DNA of 64,000 nucleotides from Burkholderia sp. BCC0506 (GTDB lineage Bacteria; Pseudomonadota; Gammaproteobacteria; Burkholderiales; Burkholderiaceae). A program made the position numbers and the translations under genes. Below are positions 37,606 through 47,500 of this stretch, piece after piece. The first letter of the stretch is position 1. Each line of letters opens with the position of its first letter. The notes under the pieces are model-generated. The model saw nothing but the letters and a program-made list of their open reading frames with translations, was not told the DNA's origin and ran no database searches. The stretch is taken from NCBI RefSeq assembly GCF_902833145.1, contig NZ_CADFEN010000010.1:62001-126000 (forward strand), read 5' to 3'.

Positions 37606-38531
37606 GATTGTTCTCCCTGATTGCCTGCATTGTTGTAGGTGGCGTGCACCGGGGCCGGTGCCGGCGTGCCGCGTGCGGCACGGCGGGCCTTCGCGGCCTC
37701 GCGGCGCGTCGCGAGCACGACGAGCGCCTGGTAGGCGGCGGGCAGGATGCGCGCCATCCAGTCCGCGCCCTTCGCGTCGCGGCCGATCAGCACGCGACGC
37801 TGGTTCTTGCGCACGCCGGCGAGGATCGTGCGCGCGGCGTCGTCGGCGGTCGTGATGAAGAACTTCTCGAAGTTGTCCTTGCCTTGCTGTTCGCTCTCGC
37901 AGATGAAGCCGACCATGTTCTTCGAGACGCGGCTCGACTGCGCGATGTTCGTGCGGATGCCGCCCGGATGCACGCAGGTGGCCGACACGCCGCACTTCAT
38001 CATGTCGAGTTCCTGGCGCAGCGATTCGGTGAAGCCGCGCACCGCGAACTTGGTCGCGTTGTAGCCGCTCATGCCCGGCTGCGCGAAGATCCCGAAGATG
38101 CTCGACGTGTTGATCACGTGGCCGTCGCCCGATGCCTTCAGGTGCGGCAGGAACGCCTTCGTGCCGTGCACGACGCCCCAGAAGTTGATGTTCACGATCC
38201 ATTCCAGATCGCTGTATTCCATGCCCTCGATCGTGCTCGACAGCGCGACGCCCGCATTGTTGAAGATCAGGTTGACCTTGCCGTGTTCCTTCGCGGTGTC
38301 GTCGGCCCACGCGAACATCGCGTCGCGATCGCCGACGTCGAGCACGCGCGTCGACACGCGCACGTTCGGCGCGATCGTGCGGACGATCCGTTCGGTTTCC
38401 GCGAGGCCGACGCCGTTCTTGTCGGCGAGCGACACGTGGCAGCCGGCCTGCGCGAGCTGGATCGCGAGCGCGCGGCCCATGCCCGAGCCGGCGCCCGTGA
38501 TCGCGGCGACCTTGTTGGCGAAATCTCTCAT
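37602..38531 (-). CDS. SDR-family oxidoreductase
   Basis: The 309-residue dehydrogenase has TGAGSGMG (about residue 13), NNAG near 92 and the intact Y-N-A-T-K active site (SGYNATKFAVRGF). A C-terminal extension of about 50 residues follows the core and ends in a low-complexity tail. It sits directly after the Baeyer-Villiger-type monooxygenase gene and could supply that enzyme's ketone by oxidising an alcohol. That sequence is inferred from gene order. Confidence 0.92.
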   Translation of the reverse strand: MRDFANKVAAITGAGSGMGRALAIQLAQAGCHVSLADKNGVGLAETERIVRTIAPNVRVSTRVLDVGDRDAMFAWADDTAKEHGKVNLIFNNAGVALSSTIEGMEYSDLEWIVNINFWGVVHGTKAFLPHLKASGDGHVINTSSIFGIFAQPGMSGYNATKFAVRGFTESLRQELDMMKCGVSATCVHPGGIRTNIAQSSRVSKNMVGFICESEQQGKDNFEKFFITTADDAARTILAGVRKNQRRVLIGRDAKGADWMARILPAAYQALVVLATRREAAKARRAARGTPAPAPVHATYNNAGNQGEQS

Positions 38532-38551
38532 GTCGTGGCTCCTTGTGGGGC

Positions 38552-40135
38552 TCAGGCCGCTTCGGCGGACGTGGACGCGGAAGCGGCCGGCGCGGCGGCG
38601 GGCCGCGCGGTCGTGTCGTGTTGCGGCGCGCGATACGCGTGGTAATCGGCGATCGAGAAGCGCGCGGTGGCCTGGCGGAAACGCCAGGTGAAGCCCGGCC
38701 ACAGCGTCGTGTTCTTGCCGGTGCGCGGGTCGAGGTACCAGCTCTTGCAGCCGCCCGTCGACCAGATCGCCTTCTTCAGCTTGCCCTGCAGGTCGCTGTT
38801 GAACTGCGCCTCGACGAGCGGGCGTACCTCGATCGCGTCCGCGCGTTCGCGGCGCATCGCCTGCAGCGCGCCGAGGATGTATTCGATCTGCGACTCGATC
38901 ATGAACACCATCGAGTTGTGGCCGAGACCCGTGTTCGGGCCGACGATCATGAAGAAGTTCGGGTAGCCGGGCAGTGTCGTGCCGAGATACGCGTGCGCGC
39001 CGTCGCGCCACGCATCGACGATGTCGAGCCCGCCGCGGCCGATGATCGCGCCGCGCGGATACGGGTCGGCCACCTGGAAGCCGGTGCCGTAGATCAGGCA
39101 GTCGACTTCGTGGCGACGGCCGTCGGTCGTCACGACCGCGTCGGCCTCGATGTGGTCGATGCCGGTCGTGATCACGTCGACGTTCTTGCGCGACAGCGCC
39201 GGGTAGTAGTCGTTCGAGATCAGCACGCGCTTGCAGCCGAGCGTGTAGTTCGGCGTGACGGCCTTGCGCAGTTCCGGATCGGGGATCTGCTTGCGGATGT
39301 GGCGCAGCGCGAGCTTCTGCACGTTCTTCATCAGCGACGGATGGATCGCGAAGCCGAGCACGCGCGATTCGAGCATCCAGTAGATGCCGCTGCGCACGAC
39401 CTTCTGCGTGAACGGCAGCGTGCGGAACAGCCATTGCTCGAAGCCGCTCAGGTTGCGATCGGGCTTCGGCATGATCCACGGCGGCGTGCGCTGGAACAGC
39501 GCGAGCGACTTCACGCGCGGTGCGATCTGCGGCACGAACTGGATCGCGCTCGCACCGGTGCCGATCACCGCGACGCGCTTGCCTTCGAGCGGGTAGTCGT
39601 GATCCCACTGCTGCGAATGGAACGCGCGGCCCCGGAAGGTTTCGACGCCGGGAATCGCCGGCAGCGCGGCGCGCGACAGGCCGCCCATGCCCGACACCAG
39701 CACGCGCGCGGACAGCCGCTTGCCGTTCGCGAACGTGAGGCGCCAGCGTTGCGCGGCTTCGTCGTACTCGGCGCGCTGCAGCTCGTGATTCAGCCGCAGG
39801 TGCGGGCCGACGCCGAAGCGCTGCACGCAGTCTTCCAGATACGCGCGGATTTCCGGCTGCGGCGCGAACATGCGCGTCCACCGCGGGTTCGGCGCGAACG
39901 AGAACGAATAGACGTGCGATTGCACGTCGCACGCACATCCGGGGTAGTGATTGTCGCGCCACGTGCCGCCGACCGACGCGGCCTTCTCGAGGACGACGAA
40001 GTCGGTCACGCCCGTTTGCTTCAGGCGGATCGCCATCCCGAGGCCGGCGAAGCCGGTGCCGATGATGGCGATGTCGATGGTTTCGTCCGGGCCGTCGTGG
40101 CCGGGTGGACCGAAAGGCAACGTGCGAGCATTCAT
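38552..40135 (-). CDS. Baeyer-Villiger-type flavin monooxygenase
   Basis: The 527-residue flavoprotein has the FAD loop GTGFAGLG, the second Rossmann loop GTGASAIQF, and the Baeyer-Villiger fingerprint FRGRAFHSQQWD (F-x-G-x3-H-x3-W-D). It should insert oxygen next to a ketone using NADPH and O2. ATG 40135 is chosen since GGAG lies eight bases upstream; ATG 40159 has no ribosome-binding site. It heads a four-gene operon with an SDR, a PF10118 protein and a hydrolase. The promoter holds a 7-6-7 palindrome (40168-40187). Confidence 0.92.
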   Translation of the reverse strand: MNARTLPFGPPGHDGPDETIDIAIIGTGFAGLGMAIRLKQTGVTDFVVLEKAASVGGTWRDNHYPGCACDVQSHVYSFSFAPNPRWTRMFAPQPEIRAYLEDCVQRFGVGPHLRLNHELQRAEYDEAAQRWRLTFANGKRLSARVLVSGMGGLSRAALPAIPGVETFRGRAFHSQQWDHDYPLEGKRVAVIGTGASAIQFVPQIAPRVKSLALFQRTPPWIMPKPDRNLSGFEQWLFRTLPFTQKVVRSGIYWMLESRVLGFAIHPSLMKNVQKLALRHIRKQIPDPELRKAVTPNYTLGCKRVLISNDYYPALSRKNVDVITTGIDHIEADAVVTTDGRRHEVDCLIYGTGFQVADPYPRGAIIGRGGLDIVDAWRDGAHAYLGTTLPGYPNFFMIVGPNTGLGHNSMVFMIESQIEYILGALQAMRRERADAIEVRPLVEAQFNSDLQGKLKKAIWSTGGCKSWYLDPRTGKNTTLWPGFTWRFRQATARFSIADYHAYRAPQHDTTARPAAAPAASASTSAEAA

Positions 40136-40167
40136 CCGGGTGTCTCCGATCTGGCTCATTTTTGAAT

Positions 40168-40187
40168 GTTACATTGTTCGATGTAAC
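40168..40187. promoter_or_regulatory. Putative operator of the monooxygenase operon
   Basis: A perfect inverted repeat, GTTACAT-N6-ATGTAAC, lies 33 bases before the chosen start. A possible TTGCGA -35 (40214-40209) and a weak -10 place the transcription start inside it, so a bound dimer would block initiation. The regulator, perhaps TetR type, is not in the window. Confidence 0.6.
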
Positions 40188-40337
40188 GATAGTGGGTGAA
40201 CCGGGAAATCGCAAGAGGCTAGAAGGGGCGCTCTAAGCGCCGGAAACCAGACGGGAAAAGGCTGAGCGGGGTTTGGAACGGTTCGGTTTCCGCAATGCGG
40301 GATGACCGGAAACGGCCGTCGGCTGGGCGACGGAGGA

Positions 40338-40370
40338 AAGAAACGGCACCGCCGTTGCGCGGCGGTCCGT
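40338..40370 (-). terminator. Terminator after the YhhN gene
   Basis: On the minus strand, an ACCGCCG/CGGCGGT hairpin 12 bases past the stop codon is followed by GTTTCTTTC. The T-tract is imperfect. Confidence 0.6.
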
Positions 40371-40381
40371 TTGAAACGGTA

Positions 40382-41122
40382 TCAGGGACGGATCGAACGG
40401 GCGGCCGTCTCATGGAAAACCCCGGCCACGATCGTGACCTGCGCGAGCGCGTAGAGGCCCCAGATCGGGTAGTCGATGCCTGGAAAGCCGCCAAGGAACC
40501 GGCCGACGCCGATCAGCGTGTCGGAGCCGACGAAGATCAGGCCGCCGACGGCGATCAGCGGGCCGCGCGAGCGGGCGGCGAGCGCGAAACTCGCCATCGC
40601 GCACAGCACGAGCATGTAGACGGCGACCGGCGCCACCAACTCGCCGAGGTGCGGGAAGAACGCGACGTAGAACGCCGGCGCGGCGATCCACAGCCCGACG
40701 AGCGCGACGATGCGCCAGCCGTGCGGCCGCGCGCGCCACCGGAAGAAGATCGCGCAATAGCACACGTGCGTGAGCAGGAAGGCGCCGAGGCCGAGGACGA
40801 ACGACAGCGGCCAGTCGGGCAGCGCGAGCAGCACGTCGCCGAGCACGGCGGTCGCGAGCGCCGCGCACAGCCACGCGCGTTCGCGCGGCGCACCGCAGGC
40901 GCTGCCCGCCGCGAGCAGCAGGATGCCCATCGCGGCTTTCGCGGCAGCCTGGCCCGGATAGGGTGCGGCGGCGAGCGACAGGCCGTACAGCAGTGCCGCG
41001 GCGATGGCGAGCGGCCAGAGCCGGCGGTAGGGGGCGGGGAGCGTGGCGATCAAGGCGGGTGTCTCCGGGTTGTTGTTTTCTGCGGTGGACGGCGCGCCGT
41101 CGAGGGCGCGGTTGCCGGCCAT
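40382..41122 (-). CDS. Lysoplasmalogenase-like membrane protein (YhhN family)
   Basis: The 246-residue integral membrane protein has about eight helices and the conserved YhhN segments: GDVLLALPDWPLSFVLGLGAFLLTH and, later, GLIFVGSDTLIGVGRFLGG, whose polar residues line the family's active site. Known relatives (TMEM86 family) cleave the vinyl-ether bond of lysoplasmalogen; bacterial substrates are unclear. The first 30 residues are polar and variable. It is monocistronic. Confidence 0.88.
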   Translation of the reverse strand: MAGNRALDGAPSTAENNNPETPALIATLPAPYRRLWPLAIAAALLYGLSLAAAPYPGQAAAKAAMGILLLAAGSACGAPRERAWLCAALATAVLGDVLLALPDWPLSFVLGLGAFLLTHVCYCAIFFRWRARPHGWRIVALVGLWIAAPAFYVAFFPHLGELVAPVAVYMLVLCAMASFALAARSRGPLIAVGGLIFVGSDTLIGVGRFLGGFPGIDYPIWGLYALAQVTIVAGVFHETAARSIRP

Positions 41123-41407
41123 TATCCGGAAGAACCGGCGCGCGCAAACCGGCGAATCCTTCTAGGAACGCGCGATGGCCAGCGACGTCGCCGCCGGATT
41201 TTTCCGCGCGTTGCCCCGGCTGAACCGGGGCAACGGCGTCGATTCGGCTTGCTATGATCGCCGCGGCATTGCCGTTGTCGCCGGCGATGCCCCGGCTGGC
41301 CGCGCGACCGGATGCGCGAGCCGGTGCATGTCCGATGAATCCCCGCCGTGCCCGGCCCGTGCGCTCATGCGAAGGGCGGCCCGGCCTCCACGAAAACAGG
41401 TCCGACC

Positions 41408-42376
41408 ATGACCGAACTTCTCCACGGCGACGGCGCGATCCGTCGCACGACGCCGTACGGCTCGTCGATCGAAAACACCTATGCGGGCGTGCTGTCGTTC
41501 ATGCGCCGCAATTACTCGCGCGCGCTCGACGGGATCGACGTCGCGATCTCCGGCGTGCCGCTCGATCTCGCGACGACCTATCGTTCCGGCGCGCGGCTCG
41601 GGCCGGCCGCGATCCGCGCGGCGAGCGTGCAGCTCGCGGAGCTTCATCCGTATCCGTGGGGCTTCAATCCATTCGACGACCTCGCGGCCGTCGACTACGG
41701 CGACTGCTGGTTCGACGCGCACAACCCGCTGTCGATCAAGCCCGCGATCGTCGAGCATGCGCGCACGATCCTGCGTGCCGGCGCGAAGATGCTGACGCTC
41801 GGCGGCGACCACTACATCACGTATCCGCTGCTCGTCGCGCACGCGGAGCGCTACGGCAAGCCGCTGTCGCTGATCCATTTCGACGCGCACTGCGATACGT
41901 GGGCCGACGACGATCCGGACAGCCTCAATCACGGGACGATGTTCTACAAGGCCGTGAAGGAAGGGCTGATCGATCCCGCGACGTCGGTGCAGGTCGGCAT
42001 CCGCACGTGGAACGACGATTTTCTCGGGATCGAGCGGCTCGATGCCGCGTGGGTGCATGACCATGGTGCGCGGGCGGCGGTCGAGCGGATCGTCGAGATC
42101 GTCGGCACTCGGCCTGCGTATCTGACCTTCGACATCGATTGCCTCGATCCGGCGTTCGCGCCGGGAACGGGGACGCCGGTGGCGGGCGGGTTGTCGTCCG
42201 CGCAGGCGCTGGCGATCGTGCGGGCGCTCGGCGCGGTGAATCTGGTGGGGGCAGACGTGGTGGAGGTGGCGCCTGCGTACGATCATGCCGACATCACGGC
42301 GATCGCGGCCGCGCACGTGGCGTGCGACCTGCTGTGTCTGTGGCGGCAGAAGAAGCTGGCGCAGGCGTTGAAGTAG
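41408..42376 (+). CDS. speB: Agmatinase/ureohydrolase family enzyme
   Basis: The 322-residue enzyme has all six ligands of the binuclear Mn site: His135 (GGDHYIT), Asp159, His161 and Asp163 (DAHCD), and Asp242 and Asp244 (DIDCLDP). It is expected to hydrolyse agmatine to putrescine and urea. The fold also serves guanidinobutyrate and guanidine hydrolases, and sequence alone does not settle which. ATG 41408 follows AGGTCC, a weak ribosome-binding site. No riboswitch structure was found upstream. Confidence 0.88.
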   Translation: MTELLHGDGAIRRTTPYGSSIENTYAGVLSFMRRNYSRALDGIDVAISGVPLDLATTYRSGARLGPAAIRAASVQLAELHPYPWGFNPFDDLAAVDYGDCWFDAHNPLSIKPAIVEHARTILRAGAKMLTLGGDHYITYPLLVAHAERYGKPLSLIHFDAHCDTWADDDPDSLNHGTMFYKAVKEGLIDPATSVQVGIRTWNDDFLGIERLDAAWVHDHGARAAVERIVEIVGTRPAYLTFDIDCLDPAFAPGTGTPVAGGLSSAQALAIVRALGAVNLVGADVVEVAPAYDHADITAIAAAHVACDLLCLWRQKKLAQALK

Positions 42377-42385
42377 GTGAACGGA

Positions 42386-42424
42386 CGCATGCCGCCGGGG
42401 CGATGTGCGCGTCGGCGGCATGCG
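42386..42424. terminator. Hairpin between convergent agmatinase and ilvA genes
   Basis: An 11-bp perfect stem (CGCATGCCGCC / GGCGGCATGCG) with a 17-base loop lies between two convergent stop codons. It lacks a clear T-tract on either side, so it is an atypical terminator or a transcript-end stabiliser. Confidence 0.5.
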
Positions 42425-42433
42425 CTTGCCGTA

Positions 42434-43954
42434 CTACAGGAACAGGCGATAGGCGAGATTGTTGCCTTCCTCGACATACGGATAGCCGAGCGCCGCGAGA
42501 AAGCGTTCGAATTCGGCGCGATCGGCCTGCGGCACCTGCAGCCCGACGAGGATCGAGCTGTAGTCCGCGCCCTGGTTGCGGTAGTGGAACAGGCTGATGT
42601 TCCAGTCCGGCGCCATCGACGACAGGAACTTCATCAGCGCGCCCGGCCGTTCCGGGAATTCGAAGCGGAACAGGCGCTCGTCGAGCGCGAGCGGCGAGCG
42701 GCCGCCGACCATGTAGCGGATGTGTTCCTTCGACAGCTCGTCGTGCGTCAGGTCGACGCTCTTGAAGCCGTGCGACTCGAAGTTCGCGGCGATCTCCGCC
42801 GATTCGCCGCGGCGCTTGATCTGCACGCCGACGAAGAGATGCGCGGATTGCGCATCGGCGATCCGGTAGTTGAACTCGGTGACGTTGCGATCGCCGACGA
42901 GCGAGCAGAAGCGCTTGAAGCTGCCGCGCTCCTCGGGGATCGTGACCGCGAACACGGCTTCGCGCGCTTCGCCGACCTCCGCACGCTCGGCGACGAAGCG
43001 CATCCGGTCGAAGTTCATGTTCGCGCCGGACGTGACCGCGACGAGCGTCCGGTTCTCGATGCCTTCGCGTTCCGCGTACAGCTTCGCGCCGGCGACCGCG
43101 AGCGCGCCGGACGGCTCCAGCACGCTGCGCGTGTCCTGGAACACGTCCTTGATCGCCGCGCACAGCGCGTCGGTGTCGACCGTGACGACGCCGTCGAGGA
43201 ATTCGCGGCACAGCCGGAAGGTTTCCTCGCCGACGAGCTTCACCGCGGTGCCGTCCGCGAACAGGCCGACTTCGCTCAGCTCGATGCGTTCGCCCGCGTC
43301 CAGCGACTGCTTCATCGCGCACGAATCCTCGGCCTGCACGCCGATCACCTTGATCTCCGGGCGCACGGCCTTCACGTACGCGGCGACGCCGGACGCGAGC
43401 CCGCCGCCGCCGATCGGCACGAAGATCGCGTGGATCGGGCCCTGGTGCTGGCGCAGGATCTCCATCGCGATCGTGCCCTGGCCGGCGATCACGTACGGGT
43501 CGTCGAACGGATGGACGAACGTGAGGTCGCGCTCCTGCTGGACCTTGACCGCGTGCGCGTACGCGTCGCTGTACGATTCGCCCGCCTGGATCACCTCGAC
43601 GCTCGGGCCGCCGTGCGCGCGCACCGCGTCGACCTTCACCTGCGGCGTCGTGACCGGGACGACGATCACGGCCTTGATCCCCATCCGCGCCGCCGAGAAC
43701 GCGACGCCCTGCGCGTGGTTGCCGGCCGACGCGGTAATCACGCCGCGCGCGAGCGCATCCGCCGGAATGTGCGCCATCTTGTTGTACGCGCCGCGCAGCT
43801 TGAACGAGAACACCGGCTGGTTGTCCTCGCGCTTCAGGTACACGGCGTTGCGCAGCCGGGCCGACAGGTTGCGGGCGGGTTCGAGTTCCGTCTCGATCGC
43901 GACGTCGTAGACGCGCGCGGTGAGGATTTTCTTCAGGTAATCGTGGGATGCCAT
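42434..43954 (-). CDS. ilvA: Threonine ammonia-lyase, biosynthetic
   Basis: The 506-residue enzyme converts threonine to 2-oxobutanoate, the first step to isoleucine. The PLP domain has the Schiff-base Lys in FSFKLRGAYNKM, SAGNHAQGVA, and the glycine-rich phosphate loop PIGGGGLASG. Two ACT-like regulatory domains occupy about residues 330-500 (AVFAVTIPEERGSFKRF; LFRFEFPERPGALMKF), as in isoleucine-inhibited IlvA. ATG 43954 gives the standard MASHDYLKKILTARVYDVA start. Confidence 0.97.
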   Translation of the reverse strand: MASHDYLKKILTARVYDVAIETELEPARNLSARLRNAVYLKREDNQPVFSFKLRGAYNKMAHIPADALARGVITASAGNHAQGVAFSAARMGIKAVIVVPVTTPQVKVDAVRAHGGPSVEVIQAGESYSDAYAHAVKVQQERDLTFVHPFDDPYVIAGQGTIAMEILRQHQGPIHAIFVPIGGGGLASGVAAYVKAVRPEIKVIGVQAEDSCAMKQSLDAGERIELSEVGLFADGTAVKLVGEETFRLCREFLDGVVTVDTDALCAAIKDVFQDTRSVLEPSGALAVAGAKLYAEREGIENRTLVAVTSGANMNFDRMRFVAERAEVGEAREAVFAVTIPEERGSFKRFCSLVGDRNVTEFNYRIADAQSAHLFVGVQIKRRGESAEIAANFESHGFKSVDLTHDELSKEHIRYMVGGRSPLALDERLFRFEFPERPGALMKFLSSMAPDWNISLFHYRNQGADYSSILVGLQVPQADRAEFERFLAALGYPYVEEGNNLAYRLFL

Positions 43955-44542
43955 GGGCGCTCGCGTGCAGTGCGGATGCAGACGGTAAAGGGTCAATGAT
44001 AGCGCCAAGGGTCCGCGCGCACGCAAGCGGCATGCCGGGGAGGCGGCCGCGGGCGGGCGCGTGCGTGCCGGCGGGGTGGGGCATTCGCATCGCCGGGCGC
44101 CGCCTTTTACCGGTTTAACCGCGTGGTTACCGACCGGACGGACGGCGAATGATCGTACGAAACCGCGCCGAGCCCCGCCCGGCGCGGCTCGCGGCGATAG
44201 CCCCACGACCTGTCCGGCGTGTCACGGGCGGCCCGATCATGGGTTAGAATTCCGTTTTGAATCAAGGATTCGGAAGATGCAGAGGCACCCTCGGATCGCA
44301 CCGTTGAAGCCGACGCCGCGCGCAGCCAGCCCCGCGGCCGAACGGCATGCGCGCCGCGCGCGATCGTGCTGATGGTCCCGAGTGCCGCCAGGCCCTGTCG
44401 CCGGCCAGGAGGGGCGAGTCGCCCGCTCCGGCCCCATGAAGGACAGCCGCGCGCCTGGTAACAGAACAGATTTCCCCAAGATTGCGCCCACGCGCTTGCC
44501 GACGCCCGTGCACGGTGTATCGGCCCTCCGAGTCGTCCGAAC
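43955..44542. promoter_or_regulatory. Divergent ilvA / FAD-FeS oxidoreductase promoter region
   Basis: These 588 bases hold no credible gene. For ilvA a -10-like TATCAT lies at 44001-43996 on the minus strand. For the plus-strand gene TAGAAT at 44245-44250 is a good -10 candidate, which implies a leader of about 285 nucleotides before ATG 44543. A small hairpin GAATC/GATTC stands at the start of that leader (about 44259-44271). GGTTTAACC and GGTTACC near 44115-44130 are symmetric but imperfect. Confidence 0.5.
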
Positions 44543-47500
44543 ATGAACGCACCACAAGTTTTCGATCCGCATGGCGCGGCCGCCGCCGTCGCCGCCGACC
44601 CCGCGCCCCGCTTGCGCGAGATTCCCTACAACTACACGTCCTTCTCGGATCGCGAGATCGTGATCCGCCTGCTCGGCGAAGAGGCGTGGGCGGTGCTCGA
44701 CGAACTGCGCGCCGAGCGCCGCACGGGCCGTTCGGCACGGATGCTGTATGAAGTGCTCGGCGACATCTGGGTCGTGCGTCGCAACCCGTACCTGCAGGAC
44801 GACCTGCTCGACAACCCGAAGCGCCGCGCGCTGCTGATCGAGGCGCTGAACCACCGCCTGACCGAGATCGGCAAGCGCCGCAGCGCCGACCTCACCGAGC
44901 ATCGCGACGAAGCCGGCCGCGAGCGCGCATCGCGCGTCGAGATGCTCGAGCGCGCCGCGCAGCGCGCGGTCGACGAATTCGCCGACGAGTTCGACAAGAT
45001 GGCCGAGCTGCGCCGCCGCGCGACCAAGGCGCTCGGCCGCTGCACGCAGAAGGACAACATCCGCTTCGACGGGCTGTCGCGCGTGTCGCACGTGACCGAC
45101 GCGACCGACTGGCGCGTCGAATACCCGTTCGTCGTGCTGACGCCCGATACCGAAGCCGAGATCGCCGCGCTGATCAAGGCGTGCTTCGAGCTCGGCCTGA
45201 CCGTGATCCCGCGCGGCGGCGGCACCGGCTACACGGGCGGCGCGGTGCCGCTCACGCCGTTCTCGGCGGTCATCAACACCGAGAAGCTCGAACAGCTCGG
45301 CGCGGTCGAGCTGACGGAGCTGCCGGGCGTCGCGCACAAGGTGCCGACGATCTTCTCCGGCGCGGGCGTCGTCACGCGTCGCGTGACGGAAGCGGCCGAA
45401 GCGGCCGGCTACGTGTTCGCGGTCGATCCGACGTCGCTCGACGCATCGTGCATCGGCGGCAACGTCGCGATGAACGCGGGCGGCAAGAAGGCCGTGCTGT
45501 GGGGCACCGCGCTCGACAACCTGGCCTGGTGGCGGATGGTCGACCCGGACGGCAACTGGCTCGAGGTCACGCGCCACGAGCACAACCAGGGCAAGATCCA
45601 CGACATCGCGGTCGCGCGCTTCGAGCTGAAGTGGTTCGACGGCGCGTATGCGCCGGGCGAGAAGCTGCTCAAGACCGAGATGCTCGAGATCGAAGGCCGC
45701 CGCTTCCGCAAGGAAGGGCTCGGCAAGGACGTGACCGACAAGTTCCTGGCCGGCCTGCCGGGCGTGCAGAAGGAAGGCTGCGACGGGCTCATCACGTCCG
45801 CGCGCTGGGTGCTGCACAAGATGCCCGCGCACACGCGCACCGTCTGCCTCGAATTCTTCGGCCAGGCGCGCGAGGCGATCCCGAGCATCGTGGAAATCAA
45901 GGACTATCTGTTCGAGACGTCGAAGCAGGGCGGCGCGATCCTCGCGGGCCTCGAGCACCTCGACGAGCGCTACCTGCGCGCGGTCGGCTACGCGACCAAG
46001 AGCAAGCGCAACGCATTCCCGAAGATGGTGCTGATCGGCGACATCGTCGGCGACGACGCCGATGCGGTCGCGCAGGCGACGTCCGAGGTGATCCGGATGG
46101 CGAACGGCAAGAGCGGCGAAGGCTTCGTCGCGGTCAGCGCGGAGGCGCGCAAGCGCTTCTGGCTCGACCGCAGCCGCACGGCCGCGATCGCGAAGCACAC
46201 GAACGCGTTCAAGATCAACGAAGACGTCGTGATCCCGCTGAACCGGATGGGCGAGTACACCGACGGCATCGAGCGGATCAACATCGAGCTGTCGCTGAAG
46301 AACAAGCTGCAACTGGTCGACGCGCTCGAAGCGTTTTTCCGCGGCGGCAACCTGCCGCTCGGCAAGACCGACGACGCGAACGAGATCCCGAGCGCCGAAC
46401 TGCTGGAAGACCGCGTGCAGCAGGCGCTGGAGCTGCTCAAGCGCGTGCGCGCACGGTGGGAATTCGTGCGCGACCGGCTCGACCAGCCGCTGCGCGAGGC
46501 GCAGCACTACCTGGTGCAGCTCGGCTACGAGGCGCTCGCCGAGAAGTTCGCGGATCGCGCGGACGAGCAGCCCGGCGCGACCGTGTTCCACATCACGCAG
46601 GACCGCACGGTCCGCATCTCGTGGAAGCAGGAGATCCGCGCGGAACTGCGCGCGATCTTCAACGGCGGCGCGTTCAAGCCGATCCTCGACGAAGCTCAGG
46701 CGATCCACAAGCGCGTGCTGCGCGGCCGCGTGTTCGTCGCGCTGCACATGCACGCGGGCGACGGCAACGTCCACACGAACATCCCGGTCAACTCCGACAA
46801 CTACGAGATGCTGCAGGACGCGCACGCGGCCGTCGCACGCATCATGACGCTCGCGCGCTCGCTCGACGGCGTGATTTCCGGCGAACACGGGATCGGCATC
46901 ACGAAGCTCGAGTTCCTGACCGACGACGAGATCGCCGAATTCCGCGCGTACAAGCAGCGCGTCGACCCGAACGGCCGCTTCAACAAGGGCAAGCTGCTCG
47001 ACGGCGCGGACCTGCGCAACGCGTACACGCCGAGCTTCGGGCTGATGGGCTACGAGTCGCTGATCATGCAGCAGTCCGACATCGGCGCGATCGCCGATTC
47101 GGTGAAGGACTGCCTGCGCTGCGGCAAGTGCAAGCCGGTGTGCGCGACCCACGTGCCGCGCGCGAACCTGCTGTACAGCCCGCGCAACAAGATCCTCGCG
47201 ACGTCGCTGCTGGTCGAGGCGTTCCTGTACGAAGAGCAGACGCGCCGCGGTGTGTCGATCAAGCACTGGGACGAGTTCAACGACGTGGCCGACCACTGCA
47301 CGGTGTGCCACAAGTGCGCGACGCCGTGCCCGGTGAAGATCGACTTCGGCGACGTGACGATGAACATGCGCAACCTGTTGCGCAAGATGGGCAAGAAGAA
47401 GTTCAACGCCGGCAATGCGGCGGGCATGTTCTTCCTGAACGCGACGAATCCGCAGACGATCAACCTCGCGCGCGGCGTGATGATGGGTGTGGGCTACAAG

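Noticed and set aside
41123-41407. A guanidine riboswitch upstream of the agmatinase gene
   Set aside because: No sequence resembling the conserved guanidine-I, -II or -III cores was found by eye; a covariance-model search would settle it.
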